Of a stretch of DNA of 64,000 nucleotides, positions 43,244 through 51,735 are shown piece after piece (the first letter of the stretch is position 1; each line of letters begins with the position of its first letter). The translations under genes were made by a program, and so were the position numbers. Origin of the DNA: Phycisphaeraceae bacterium (lineage in GTDB: Bacteria > Planctomycetota > Phycisphaerae > Phycisphaerales > UBA1924); assembly GCA_019636565.1 (NCBI GenBank), contig JAHBXG010000012.1, forward strand, positions 41,552 to 105,551, read 5' to 3'. The notes under the pieces are model-generated. The model ran no database searches. It was given only the letters and a program-made list of their open reading frames with translations, and had not been told where the DNA came from.

Positions 43244-45043
43244 TCACCTCGCCAGCGGGTGCTCTCGTGGAAAGAGCACCCAATCCGCCGGTTGCGTGGG
43301 TTCGCTGGTGCGCCCGAACTGGCGGAGGAGGGTCTGGTCCCGCTGGTTTTGGGCTGAAACCCCGCCGGCATCCTGGCGATCAGCGCCGAGCGAATAGAGG
43401 ACGTAGCCACCTTCACACAGAACGAACCGGAGGGGCTTTCCGTCGGCGTTGTCGAGCGGGATCGCAGGCAGATACGACGGGACGAGTGCGTCGAGTGATG
43501 TCGGGAGGGAGCGGTAGTTCCGGCGGTAGAGCTCGATTGCGATGGCGGTCAAAGTAGCATCGCGCTCCAAGACGGCATTGGTTGCGACGGTGTAAACGCG
43601 GCTCAGGGCGGGCATGAGGATGGAGATAGCCTCGTACTTCACACGCGCGAGCGGCGTTTCAAGGGACCGCTCGAAACTGGCGCCCGCCCGCTCGCTCGAC
43701 TCGGGAAGTTGCCAGGGCGGGACGCGAAGTTCGGCTTGCGCACGATCGAGCGCGCCGTGGTAGACGTCGTGCAGGTCTTTGCGATTGGCGAGCACGATCG
43801 ACGAAACGGCGTACACCGGTGGGGCCACCGGATCGGACGGATCGGCAAGTGCCGCGAGATAGCGGGCACCCTCCGCGGTGAAGCGGCCGTCGCCGTTGCC
43901 GTCGTCGGTGTAGGTGCGCTGGAGAAAGTCGTCGAAGAAGATTCGCTCGCCTTGCAGACTGACAAGATCTGCAGCGGAACCCATCGAAGCGAAGCGGTGA
44001 GCGAGATCGCGCAGTTGCGAATCGGAAAGCAGATCGGGTTGGGCGGCGAGCGCATCGCGCAACACTTCGCCGGCGACATTGAGGAATGCGATCGATACCA
44101 GGCGGCTGATGATGGCATCGGGCGATCTCGCCTGCACCGACATCGCAAGGATCGCGGTGACATTCTCGGTTAGTCGGCGCGAATCCTCCTCGTGAATGGC
44201 GGCGTAGCTGTCGGCTCGAAGGAGCCGGACGAGTTGGCGCATTGGCGAGAAGTGCGTAAGCAAAATGCTGATCGCATCGCGGTTCTCCTCGGAAGTCTCG
44301 GACGGATGGGCCACCGGCGCGAGGCCTTTTTTGCCGCCGACTTCCCACGCTTTCATGTCGAGTTCGTGATCCGTGGTGTGACCGGCGATGTATCCAAGCG
44401 CAGGACGGGAGGCACCCTGCCGGGTCAGTTCGAGCGAGCGCCGGCTGCGTTCAAGCAGCGGCTTGATCTGCGCGAACTCGGCATCCGACGGCAGATTCTT
44501 CAAAGAATCCGCGAGCAGGTTTCGCTCCGCGTCGTTGAGATCAAGGGACAGAATGGCCTGGCGATACAGAGGCCAGGCACGCGAAGATTCCGGGATTGCG
44601 ATCGACTCACGATTCATCACTTCGACCGGATTGAAACGAAGGGTGGGCTGACCGATGTAGAAGCGGATCGCGTGAATGCCGACGAATAGCAGCAGCGCAA
44701 CAACACCAAGAACCGCGGCCTGTCGCGCGCGATTCAGCGCGTGCCACCAGCGCGGTCGGTTGCGGAGTTTGCCGCGCCGGATGAGTTTGGCGGCCGAAGC
44801 AGGATTCCCGAAGTCGATCGCGAGTTGCGCCGGCGCGGCACCGGAAGCGAGGCCGTCGGCGAAGTGTGCCGCCAACTCGGCCTCGACATCGGAGCGTTCG
44901 CAGCGCCAGAGGCGACTCTTTTTGAGGACCCGATCAACGAGGCAGCGAAGGTCGGGAGGGAGCGACGCGGCGGAAACCGCGGGGCTCTTGCCGGCAGGGC
45001 CGAAACTGGCTGCACCCGAATTGCTGTTGGGCATGTTCGTCAT
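43244..45043 (-). CDS. Membrane protein partnered with PadR regulator, function unknown
   Basis: 599 aa. The N-terminal 90 or so residues are helical and charged, with DVEAELAAHFADGLASG and AIDFGNPASAAKLIRRGK. These recall the HAAS/'permease prefix' segments often encoded beside PadR regulators. One membrane helix (AVLGVVALLLFVGIHAIRFYIG) follows. The remaining 450 residues are extracytoplasmic and helical, ending in a strand-rich region (SLDALVPSYLPAIPLDNADGKPLRF) like those of planctomycete pilin-like or type II secretion-like proteins. It starts 3 bp after the PadR stop. Confidence 0.75.
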   Translation of the reverse strand: MTNMPNSNSGAASFGPAGKSPAVSAASLPPDLRCLVDRVLKKSRLWRCERSDVEAELAAHFADGLASGAAPAQLAIDFGNPASAAKLIRRGKLRNRPRWWHALNRARQAAVLGVVALLLFVGIHAIRFYIGQPTLRFNPVEVMNRESIAIPESSRAWPLYRQAILSLDLNDAERNLLADSLKNLPSDAEFAQIKPLLERSRRSLELTRQGASRPALGYIAGHTTDHELDMKAWEVGGKKGLAPVAHPSETSEENRDAISILLTHFSPMRQLVRLLRADSYAAIHEEDSRRLTENVTAILAMSVQARSPDAIISRLVSIAFLNVAGEVLRDALAAQPDLLSDSQLRDLAHRFASMGSAADLVSLQGERIFFDDFLQRTYTDDGNGDGRFTAEGARYLAALADPSDPVAPPVYAVSSIVLANRKDLHDVYHGALDRAQAELRVPPWQLPESSERAGASFERSLETPLARVKYEAISILMPALSRVYTVATNAVLERDATLTAIAIELYRRNYRSLPTSLDALVPSYLPAIPLDNADGKPLRFVLCEGGYVLYSLGADRQDAGGVSAQNQRDQTLLRQFGRTSEPTQPADWVLFPREHPLAR

Positions 45044-45046
45044 GGA

Positions 45047-45424
45047 TCAGGCTCCAAAGGCAAACGCGACTGAAGAAATCACGCCGATGGCCTGCATGGC
45101 TTTGGTCACGGCCTCCCACTGTCTTGAATCTTCGGCGAGGCGCTTCTTGCCCTTGTCGGTGAGGCGGTAGTACTTGCGGTCGCGGGAGCCCCCATTCCCG
45201 CCTGCACCCTTGGTGCCGGCTTCTTTCCAATATCCTTCGATGAAGCCCTGGGCTTCGAGGTTGTAAAGCATTGGGTAGAGCGTGGATTGGCCCATGGCGA
45301 GCGCGCCATCGGTGCGCTCGGCGAGTGTCTCGACGAGTTCGTAGCCGTACATCTCGCGGCGGTTCAGGAGTTTCAAGACGGCGACGGGGCCGGCGCCCCG
45401 CATCAGTTCGCGTTCGATTTTCAT
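45047..45424 (-). CDS. PadR-family transcriptional regulator
   Basis: 125 aa winged helix. ELMRGAGPVAVLKLLNRREMYGYELVETL, MGQSTLYPMLYNLEAQGFIEGYW and RKYYRLTDKGKKRLAED are PadR hallmarks. The start at 45424 is set by GGGAG 7 bp upstream; the frame is open further upstream. It heads an operon with the membrane protein at 43244-45043. A palindromic site overlapping the promoter lies 66-82 bp upstream, pointing to autorepression. Confidence 0.92.
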   Translation of the reverse strand: MKIERELMRGAGPVAVLKLLNRREMYGYELVETLAERTDGALAMGQSTLYPMLYNLEAQGFIEGYWKEAGTKGAGGNGGSRDRKYYRLTDKGKKRLAEDSRQWEAVTKAMQAIGVISSVAFAFGA

Positions 45425-45489
45425 TGAGGGCTCCCGAAGGCAGAAGGGGCTGAAGAGTCCGAGGGGACTACGGGACCGGGTGAGCACAC

Positions 45490-45509
45490 ACTATGTGTAC
45501 CATAGTATA
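45490..45509 (-). promoter_or_regulatory. Candidate PadR operator over the -10 box
   Basis: ACTATGTGTACCATAGT (45490-45506) is a palindrome with 6-bp perfect arms about a 5-bp centre. On the minus strand TATACT (45509-45504) is a good -10 box overlapping its edge. PadR proteins commonly bind ATGT-N-ACAT-like palindromes. Confidence 0.68.
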
Positions 45510-45550
45510 TCGTGCGAGGCAAAGGATCGGTTCCGTAAAATGCGCGGAAT

Positions 45551-47104
45551 TCAGGGGCGCGGAATCAGTTTGATCGTGGCCTCGCCCGTCTGGGCACGCC
45601 GGCGATAGGTGACGACCACTTCGTCGCCCGGCTTCCTGGCCCCCAGAACGCGAACGAGTTCGGAGACATCGCGGGTTGCCTGCCCCCCCACCGACGTGAT
45701 GACGTCGCCCACGCGGATTTCGCCCTTCACGCCCTTCAGGCTCGAAACCGGGATGATGTTGGCGGCGCCCCGGTTCGAGGGCTCCATGATCGAGGTGATC
45801 GTCACGCCGTCGCCGGTGCCGGTTTCAACCTCCACGCCAAGGCTTGCCATGCCCTGACGGATTTCCTCGGCGACTTCGGGGAGTTTGCGCACCCAGAAGC
45901 GAAAGTCCTTGTCGGTGGCGCGGATCGGTTGATCGAAGACCTGCTCGAAGGCGGCGATCGCGGCGCGATCGGAGGGTGCTTGCGCGCCGTAGACGTCGTA
46001 CCACTGGCGGAGTTTGCCCAGATCGTACAGAAAGAGAAAAACCGTTCGGGCCTGGGCGTAGTTGGCGAGTTGCTGTGAAGAGAGAAACTTTTCACGCGGC
46101 ATCACGCAGAATTTTTCCAGCGGCATCAGCGAGTTGCTGCGATCGCGGCGCTGGACGATGTTGGTGCGCCAGGAGGGCACGGGCTTCAACTGATCGGGAG
46201 GGGCATCCTTCGCGACATCGACGTCTTCCACGAGGCTCGCGAGTCCTTCCTGCACCCAGTATTCGTGCGTCTGGCCCTTGCGGGTGCAATCGCGCCAGTG
46301 GAGCACATGGAAGAACTCGTGCCGGAGCGTGGAGCCCAGATCCTGCGAGACGAGTTGCTTTTTCTCGTGGATGTAGCTGCCTCCGATGGTTGAGAAGCCG
46401 GTGCGAGCGGCGGGGCCAAATGTCACGACCAGCCACGTGGTGAAATCGCGCCTGCTGGGGAGCACGATGACGACCCAGGGGTCGAGGGCAACTTCCTTTG
46501 GGTCCCACAGGCCGGGGAAAATAGTCTTTTCCGCCCAGTCGGCGAGGCCCTCGATCTCGGCGCGGGCCTTTTCGAACTCGGCGGGGTCGAAAGCGCTGCG
46601 GTAGATGAGGCGGCGTTTCTCGTCCACCACTTCGATGTACTTCGCCCCATCGTCGGGGTGATCGAAGAGTTGACGCGCCTGTTCAAGGTTGGCGTCGCGC
46701 CGGGCGTCGAGAATGACGGGCCAGTTGGAGACGAGTTTCTGGTAGTTGGGGTCTTCGCGGGCGCCGGCGAGATCGGGATCGCGGGTGAGTTTGCGGTAAT
46801 CGTCGAAGCCGTTCTCGACGGCGCGGACGAGAAGTGAGCCCGCCTCCTTTGAGTCGCCCTGCGAGGCGCGGACGCAGGCGAGGTTGTAAAGGGGAACAAA
46901 TTCGCGGGGCTGCAGTTCGATCTGGCGGCGAAGAAGGGGCTCGGCCTGGACGAAGTCGCGCTTGGCGAGTGCTTCGTTGGCTTGGGATTCGATTTGATCC
47001 AGTGTTTGTGGTTCGGCGGAAAGGCAGTTCACCACGGAAAACACGGAGAGCAGAGAGAAGAGGAAGACGGACCGGAGGAATCCAGACTGTGCACCAACTC
47101 GCAC
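45551..47104 (-). CDS. Exported gluzincin-like protein with TPR and PDZ domains
   Basis: 517 aa from GTG 47104. Signal peptide with core SVFLFSLLSVFSVVNCLSA. A TPR-like segment follows (EALAKRDFVQAEPLLRRQIELQ, LYNLACVRASQGD). The central domain contains TLRHEFFHVLHW (HExxH) and, further on, EGLASLVEDVD, a DUF1570-like layout of zinc peptidases. The C-terminal PDZ domain has IRVGDVITSVGGQ. Starts at 47212 or 47254 are possible and would overlap purN. The start region derives from a repeat-like sequence, so the true N-terminus is unsure. Confidence 0.78.
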   Translation of the reverse strand: MRVGAQSGFLRSVFLFSLLSVFSVVNCLSAEPQTLDQIESQANEALAKRDFVQAEPLLRRQIELQPREFVPLYNLACVRASQGDSKEAGSLLVRAVENGFDDYRKLTRDPDLAGAREDPNYQKLVSNWPVILDARRDANLEQARQLFDHPDDGAKYIEVVDEKRRLIYRSAFDPAEFEKARAEIEGLADWAEKTIFPGLWDPKEVALDPWVVIVLPSRRDFTTWLVVTFGPAARTGFSTIGGSYIHEKKQLVSQDLGSTLRHEFFHVLHWRDCTRKGQTHEYWVQEGLASLVEDVDVAKDAPPDQLKPVPSWRTNIVQRRDRSNSLMPLEKFCVMPREKFLSSQQLANYAQARTVFLFLYDLGKLRQWYDVYGAQAPSDRAAIAAFEQVFDQPIRATDKDFRFWVRKLPEVAEEIRQGMASLGVEVETGTGDGVTITSIMEPSNRGAANIIPVSSLKGVKGEIRVGDVITSVGGQATRDVSELVRVLGARKPGDEVVVTYRRRAQTGEATIKLIPRP

Positions 47105-47180
47105 TCTCGTAAACGCTGACAGGACTCCCTTCCCCCCAACCTCGCTCCCATCGCAACGGGGGCTTGGGAACTTCGCGAGC
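47010..47180. repeat. Repeat-like sequence forming the 5' end of the peptidase-like gene
   Basis: 47030-47068 is built from 9-bp-like units (caccacggaaaacacggag, then agcagagagaag). Further upstream lies CCCCCAACCTCGCTCCCATC and related sequence. Both are of a type I associate with dispersed intergenic repeats in GC-rich genomes; copy number here cannot be checked. Confidence 0.4.
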
Positions 47181-47199
47181 GGGGCGCCGGGGTTGGTTC

Positions 47200-47784
47200 T
47201 CACGGGCGCCATCCGGCGAAGAGTTTTGCGAGCGCCTGCGGAAAGGCTTCGCATTCGGCTTTGAAGACTCGAGCGGCGAGGGTGTCGGGCGTGTCGTCAC
47301 GGAGAACGGGGACCTCGCGCTGAAGCACGATCGGGCCGGTGTCGTAGCGGGAATCGCACAGGTGCACGGTGCAGCCGGAGACCGTGTCACCCGCTTTGAG
47401 CACGGCTTCGTGGACGTGGTGGCCGTAAAGACCGGGGCCGCCGTGCTTTGGGAGCAGCGCCGGGTGGATGTTGACCACGCGCCCGTCGAACGCGGGTGGA
47501 ATCTCCACAAGTTTCAAGTAGCCGGCGAGCACGACCCAATCGATTCGGTGCTCGCGCAGGACTGTTTCGAGTTTTTCGCGTGGGATGCGCCCGGGGATGA
47601 CCGCGGTGGTGAGGCCTGCACCACGGGCCTTTTCGGCACCGGGGCACTCGGAAGATGCGATCACCAGCGCGATCTGGGCGCGAAGTTTATTCTGGCTTAT
47701 TCGATCGAGCAGGTTGAGGAGCGACCGGCCGCCGCCGGAGATGAGGACGGCAAGACGGGGGGTGCTGGGCTCGGCGGTGGGCAT
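47200..47784 (-). CDS. purN: Phosphoribosylglycinamide formyltransferase
   Basis: 194 aa. Formyl-THF-dependent step three of purine synthesis. Visible: VLISGGGRSLLNLLD, VVLAGYLKLVEIP, VNIHPALLPKHGGPGLYGHHVHEAVL (catalytic Asn and His) and GCTVHLCDSRYDTGPIVLQ (catalytic Asp). The usual SGxGSN is SGGGRS here. The gene is solitary for purine synthesis; flanked by a STAS gene and the PDZ protein. Confidence 0.94.
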   Translation of the reverse strand: MPTAEPSTPRLAVLISGGGRSLLNLLDRISQNKLRAQIALVIASSECPGAEKARGAGLTTAVIPGRIPREKLETVLREHRIDWVVLAGYLKLVEIPPAFDGRVVNIHPALLPKHGGPGLYGHHVHEAVLKAGDTVSGCTVHLCDSRYDTGPIVLQREVPVLRDDTPDTLAARVFKAECEAFPQALAKLFAGWRP

Positions 47785-47839
47785 CTTTGAATCCCGCCTC
47801 GGAGAAGCGGTCCACCCCGAGAGGCAAGGCCACCCGAAT

Positions 47840-48190
47840 TCAGAGCGCGGCCTTGACGGCGGCGTCGCGATCTTTGACGATGGTGAGCAGGGTGTTGAGG
47901 CGGGTGAGTTTGAAAACCTGCATGAGTTCTTCGCTCATGTTGAAGAAGACCAGTTTGCCGCCCTTGCCCTTGATGGTCTTGTTGAGCGTGATCAGGGCGC
48001 CGAGACCGGCGGAGGCGATGAGATTGACCATGCTGAGGTCGACCGCGAGGTGGTTGTGGCACTGTGCCGCGGCGTTGGTCAATTCAGCGAGGATGATCTG
48101 GCACTCGTGTTCGGTGATCTTCTCGCGTTCGAGGCGAGCGACCATCACGTTTCCGACGAGACCGTTGGTGACGAATGAACTCTGCGACAT
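47840..48190 (-). CDS. STAS-domain anti-anti-sigma-like protein
   Basis: 116 aa, one STAS domain. The phosphoacceptor region LAVDLSMVNLIASAGLGALI has Ser in the position used by SpoIIAA/RsbV (DxSxxxxIDSxG-like with Ala replacing Asp). GKGGKLVFFNMSEELMQVFKLTRLNTLLTI completes the fold. It could antagonise an anti-sigma kinase elsewhere; no kinase or sigma gene lies nearby. ATG 48190 gives a standard-length protein. Confidence 0.85.
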   Translation of the reverse strand: MSQSSFVTNGLVGNVMVARLEREKITEHECQIILAELTNAAAQCHNHLAVDLSMVNLIASAGLGALITLNKTIKGKGGKLVFFNMSEELMQVFKLTRLNTLLTIVKDRDAAVKAAL

Positions 48191-48264
48191 GGGTCGGAAG
48201 TGTACCCGAACACGGGGCGACGCATCGGCATTCCAACCGAGGAACGCTCGGGAAGTGTGAAGAC

Positions 48265-48654
48265 TCAGGCTGTCGGGGGCTGGCGGAAAGGAATCGGCTT
48301 GCCATCCCGATCGACACTCACCATGACCAGCGTGGCGGCGGTCACGGGGACCATCGCCCCGTCCCGCTCCCGCTCGGCCTCGACTTCGACCAGCACGGTG
48401 ACAGATGTCGTACCCAAACGGGTGGTCGTCCCGTAGAAGTTGACGACCTCCCCAACATGCACGGGGGCTTTGAATTCCACCCGGTCGATGGCGGCGGTCA
48501 CCCAGCGGTGTCGGCCGTGGTGGCAGGCCTCTACAAAGCCCGCCTGGTCGATATACGACAGAATGACGCCCCCGAAGATCGTGCCGTAATGGTTCGTATC
48601 GCGCGGCATCGTGGTGACTCGAAGAGCGAGGCGGCGCGGCGGGGACTGCGTCAT
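48265..48654 (-). CDS. Acyl-CoA thioesterase, YciA-like hotdog
   Basis: 129 aa. LRVTTMPRDTNHYGTIFGGVILSYIDQAGFVEA carries the catalytic Asp and the GG turn, and ..RVEFKAPVHVGEVVNFYG matches the YciA/BACH hotdog family, which hydrolyses acyl-CoAs in the cytoplasm. The start at 48654 trims an upstream extension. Divergent from the DinB-like gene. Confidence 0.87.
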   Translation of the reverse strand: MTQSPPRRLALRVTTMPRDTNHYGTIFGGVILSYIDQAGFVEACHHGRHRWVTAAIDRVEFKAPVHVGEVVNFYGTTTRLGTTSVTVLVEVEAERERDGAMVPVTAATLVMVSVDRDGKPIPFRQPPTA

Positions 48655-48733
48655 GCCCGACCGTAGCACGCGTGGCACGCCAATCGGTGGCTTGGCCCGC
48701 AACTCCTACGATGGACGGACGAAAGGACCTTGT

Positions 48734-49453
48734 ATGAGCGAAGGCACGGTTGAAGGACAAGGCGGCGGTTGCTGCGGCGGAAAGACCGGCTCTTCTGGCG
48801 GGCAATCTGCCGGCGGTTGCGGGTGCCAGACGACCTCGCAGAAACTGGTCATCCCGACAGGGACGGCGAAGGAAATAGTCGCGCTGCCGATCCCGGAGAT
48901 GCTGTCTCGATTCCGTCGGGGTGTGGGCAACTACGACCCGCGGGTGTTTTCGCTCGATGCCGAGCAGATGGACCGCGCGTTCCTGCCGGATGCGAAAGTC
49001 GGGCGGTGGTCGGTGCGGATGCTGCTGGGCCACATGGCGGACGCGGAAATCGTGTTCGTGCACCGCATGCGTCGGGCGGTTGCGGAAGATCGGCCGCTGC
49101 TGGCGGTGTGGGACGAGAACGCGTTCATCGATAGCGGGCTGTACGCCATGCCTCGCGAAGTACAACAAGGCGACCCGGCGAGCCTGATCGGCGGGTATGT
49201 CGCGGTGCTGCACACCATGCGGATGTGGAGTTTCCAGTGGCTGAGCGGCCTGAGCCCGGAGCAGTTTGAGCGCGTGGCGATGCACCCCGAGCGCGGCGAG
49301 CAGCGCGTGCGCGACATTCTGTCGTACGCCATCTGGCATGTGGAGCATCACTCGCGGTTTCTGCAATTGAAGTGCGATCGGATGCTGGGGCCGGTGGAGG
49401 AACCTGTGGCGGCCGGCGCGGGGACATCGGGTGGATGCTGCGGGGGCAGATAG
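48734..49453 (+). CDS. DinB-like four-helix metalloprotein with Cys/Gly-rich ends
   Basis: 239 aa. The core (about residues 55-215) has the DinB/DUF664 plan with metal-ligand histidines in LLGHMADAEIVFVHR and WHVEHHSRF. Such proteins are often thiol-dependent S-transferases. Both ends are odd: GGGCCGGKTGSSGGQSAGGC at the N-terminus and GGCCGGR at the C-terminus. AAAGGACC lies before ATG 48734. The Cys-rich ends may bind metal or be cross-linked. Confidence 0.75.
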   Translation: MSEGTVEGQGGGCCGGKTGSSGGQSAGGCGCQTTSQKLVIPTGTAKEIVALPIPEMLSRFRRGVGNYDPRVFSLDAEQMDRAFLPDAKVGRWSVRMLLGHMADAEIVFVHRMRRAVAEDRPLLAVWDENAFIDSGLYAMPREVQQGDPASLIGGYVAVLHTMRMWSFQWLSGLSPEQFERVAMHPERGEQRVRDILSYAIWHVEHHSRFLQLKCDRMLGPVEEPVAAGAGTSGGCCGGR

Positions 49454-49479
49454 GCGCTCAAACGTCAGGAGGGCTGATC

Positions 49480-50013
49480 ATGGGCCAGACCAATGATTTG
49501 GAACCGCTAAAGCCAACACCAGTTCTGACTTCGAGTTGCATGCTTGCGGTGGGCTGCGCCACCTTGCTGCTTTATTGGGCAAGTGGCCCACAAATTACTT
49601 CGTACGAGCTCGAACGATCTGCAATTCGGCTCGCACCTTTCGCACACGCATTTAATCTCGTTTGCATGTTGTTGGCGTGCCTGATTTTCGCTACGTACGC
49701 CTGGAAAAGAGGGAGCCCGGGTCGCTCTTGGTTTCTCGCCGCAGCGATAGGAACATGTATCGCCGGAGTGTTCATGGTGGGCTACCGCGTTGTCTTCGTC
49801 GAGAGTCCCGCCATGCGCGCACACTTTGACTCGCTGAACAAGAACGAGCGCGACAACGACAGAATGGCGGCGGCATTAATTGTTGTTCGCGATGAGTTGG
49901 CACGACTGCAAGCAAATGGCGGCGGCGGACCCGCTGATCTCGCAATGCTCGGAAAGATCATCGAAGATCGAATTCCGGCCGATTTCCAAACACGAGCTGT
50001 CAACGGTAAATAG
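49480..50013 (+). CDS. Small multi-pass membrane protein, function unknown
   Basis: 177 aa. Three membrane helices: SSCMLAVGCATLLLYWASG, AFNLVCMLLACLIFATYAW and WFLAAAIGTCIAGVFMVGYRVVF. A charged helical tail follows (MAAALIVVRDELARLQANGG), giving coiled-coil potential. CAGGAGGG precedes the ATG. The composition looks more AT-rich than in neighbouring genes. The stop TAG is followed immediately by the nadB ATG. I do not recognise a family. Confidence 0.68.
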   Translation: MGQTNDLEPLKPTPVLTSSCMLAVGCATLLLYWASGPQITSYELERSAIRLAPFAHAFNLVCMLLACLIFATYAWKRGSPGRSWFLAAAIGTCIAGVFMVGYRVVFVESPAMRAHFDSLNKNERDNDRMAAALIVVRDELARLQANGGGGPADLAMLGKIIEDRIPADFQTRAVNGK

Positions 50014-51735
50014 ATGGATCGTCTTTTCGACCAACGCCGTTACCTGATCCCCTTTCGCTCGACGTTGCTGCCGCAGATTTTCACCGACACGCTGGTGATT
50101 GGCGCGGGCGTGGCTGGGTTGCGGGCAGCGGTTGCCGCGGCTGAGCACGGCGATGTGATCGTGCTGAGCAAGGGCGACCTCAAGAGCACCAACACGGCGT
50201 GGGCGCAGGGCGGGATTGCGGCGGTTCTCACCAAGGGCGATACGGTTGAGTCGCATGTGCAAGACACGTTGGTTGCGGGTGCGGGGCTGTGCGAAGAGGG
50301 TGCGGTCCGCGAGATCATCGAAAGCGGGCCGGCGCGCTTGCGCGAGTTGATGGCTTGGGGCATGCGGCTTGATAAGAACTCTGAGGGTGAACTCGCGGTC
50401 GGGCGCGAAGGCGGGCATAGCGCAAACCGAATCGTGCACACAGACGGCGACGCGACGGGGCGGGAACTACAGCGATGCCTGACCGAGAAAGTGCGCGAGA
50501 CGGCGGGCGTGCGGGTCTTTGAGAATTGCTTCGTGCTCGACCTGATCACGCCGGGGGACGAACCGGGTGCGCCGGTGATGGGCGCGATTACACACCACCC
50601 CAAGTACGGCCTTCAGATGATCTGGGCGAAGGCGACGATTCTGGCGAGCGGCGGCGCGGGCGTGCTCTTCCGCGAAACGACAAATCCGCCGCTGGCCACA
50701 GCCGACGGGATCGCGATGGCGTACCGCGCCGGCGCGACAGTGGCCGACATGGCCTTTGTGCAGTTCCACCCCACAACGTTGTATTTGCCCGGCGCGGCTC
50801 GCTGGCTGATCACCGAAGCGGTGCGAGGGGAGGGCGCGCATTTGCTCGACAGCAGCGAGCACCGATTCATGGTGGATGTGCATCCGCTGGCGGAACTCGC
50901 GCCGCGTGATGTGGTGAGCCGCGCGATTGTGCGTCAGATCGCCAAGCAGGCCTCGGGCGCGGGCGGGAGCCATGTCTGGCTCGATTGCCGGCACCTGCGC
51001 GGGTTCGCGGAACGGTTTCCGGGCATGACCGCGCTGCTCAAGCGATTCGACCTTGATCCGACGGAAGACCTGATTCCGGTGCATCCGGCTGCTCATTACA
51101 TGGTGGGCGGGGTCCGGACGGATCTTTCCTGCCGCACCGACGTACCGGGGTTGTACGCGGCGGGCGAAGTTGCGTCGATGGGGCTGCACGGCGCGAACCG
51201 GCTGGCGAGCAATTCGCTGCTGGAAGGGCTGGTGATGGGAGAGATCGCGGGAAGGGTGAGCGCCGAGATGCGCGCGATCGGATCGGTGCCGAGCCGGCCC
51301 GCGGGCTGGAGCGCGCGGCCCGCGCCGATCCCGGTGGTGAGCGATATCCGGCCCAGCGATCACGGAGAACTCGATTTGGACGACGTGCGGTCGAGCCTGC
51401 GGAGCGCGATGTGGAAAAACGTGGGCATCGAGCGCTCGGGCGGCAAACTGCGCGACGTGTGCGACATGCTGGATTTCTGGGCGCGATATACGCTCGACAA
51501 GATCTTCGATGACACGGCGGGGTGGGAGGTGCAGAACATGCTGCTCGTTGGTTCGCTGGTGGCGCATTCGGCGCACTGGCGGGAGGAATCGCGCGGCTGC
51601 CACACCCGCACGGATTTTCCGCGCTCGGAAGCAGCGTTTGAAGCCCACGATTGCCGCCGGAGGGGCAGCCCGGGCGTACAGGCTGTGCCGCTGGCGAGCG
51701 CCAAGTCTTCGATCAGGCCTGGAGCGCTGGTGTGA
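50014..51735 (+). CDS. nadB: L-aspartate oxidase
   Basis: 573 aa flavoprotein of the succinate dehydrogenase/fumarate reductase family. VIGAGVAGLRAAVAAAEHG (FAD), TAWAQGGIAAVL, GREGGHSANRIVHT, FVQFHPTTLY, LITEAVRGEGA, HPAAHYMVGGV and HGANRLASNSLLEGLV are the NadB blocks. It makes iminoaspartate for NAD synthesis. nadA and nadC are not in the window. The C-terminus overlaps a lipoprotein gene by 4 bp (GTGA). Confidence 0.95.
   Translation: MDRLFDQRRYLIPFRSTLLPQIFTDTLVIGAGVAGLRAAVAAAEHGDVIVLSKGDLKSTNTAWAQGGIAAVLTKGDTVESHVQDTLVAGAGLCEEGAVREIIESGPARLRELMAWGMRLDKNSEGELAVGREGGHSANRIVHTDGDATGRELQRCLTEKVRETAGVRVFENCFVLDLITPGDEPGAPVMGAITHHPKYGLQMIWAKATILASGGAGVLFRETTNPPLATADGIAMAYRAGATVADMAFVQFHPTTLYLPGAARWLITEAVRGEGAHLLDSSEHRFMVDVHPLAELAPRDVVSRAIVRQIAKQASGAGGSHVWLDCRHLRGFAERFPGMTALLKRFDLDPTEDLIPVHPAAHYMVGGVRTDLSCRTDVPGLYAAGEVASMGLHGANRLASNSLLEGLVMGEIAGRVSAEMRAIGSVPSRPAGWSARPAPIPVVSDIRPSDHGELDLDDVRSSLRSAMWKNVGIERSGGKLRDVCDMLDFWARYTLDKIFDDTAGWEVQNMLLVGSLVAHSAHWREESRGCHTRTDFPRSEAAFEAHDCRRRGSPGVQAVPLASAKSSIRPGALV

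Noticed and set aside
47840..49366. 508-codon minus-strand frame spanning the STAS and thioesterase region
   Set aside because: Only its last 116 codons form a real protein (STAS domain); the rest is antisense to the DinB-like gene and out of frame with the thioesterase.
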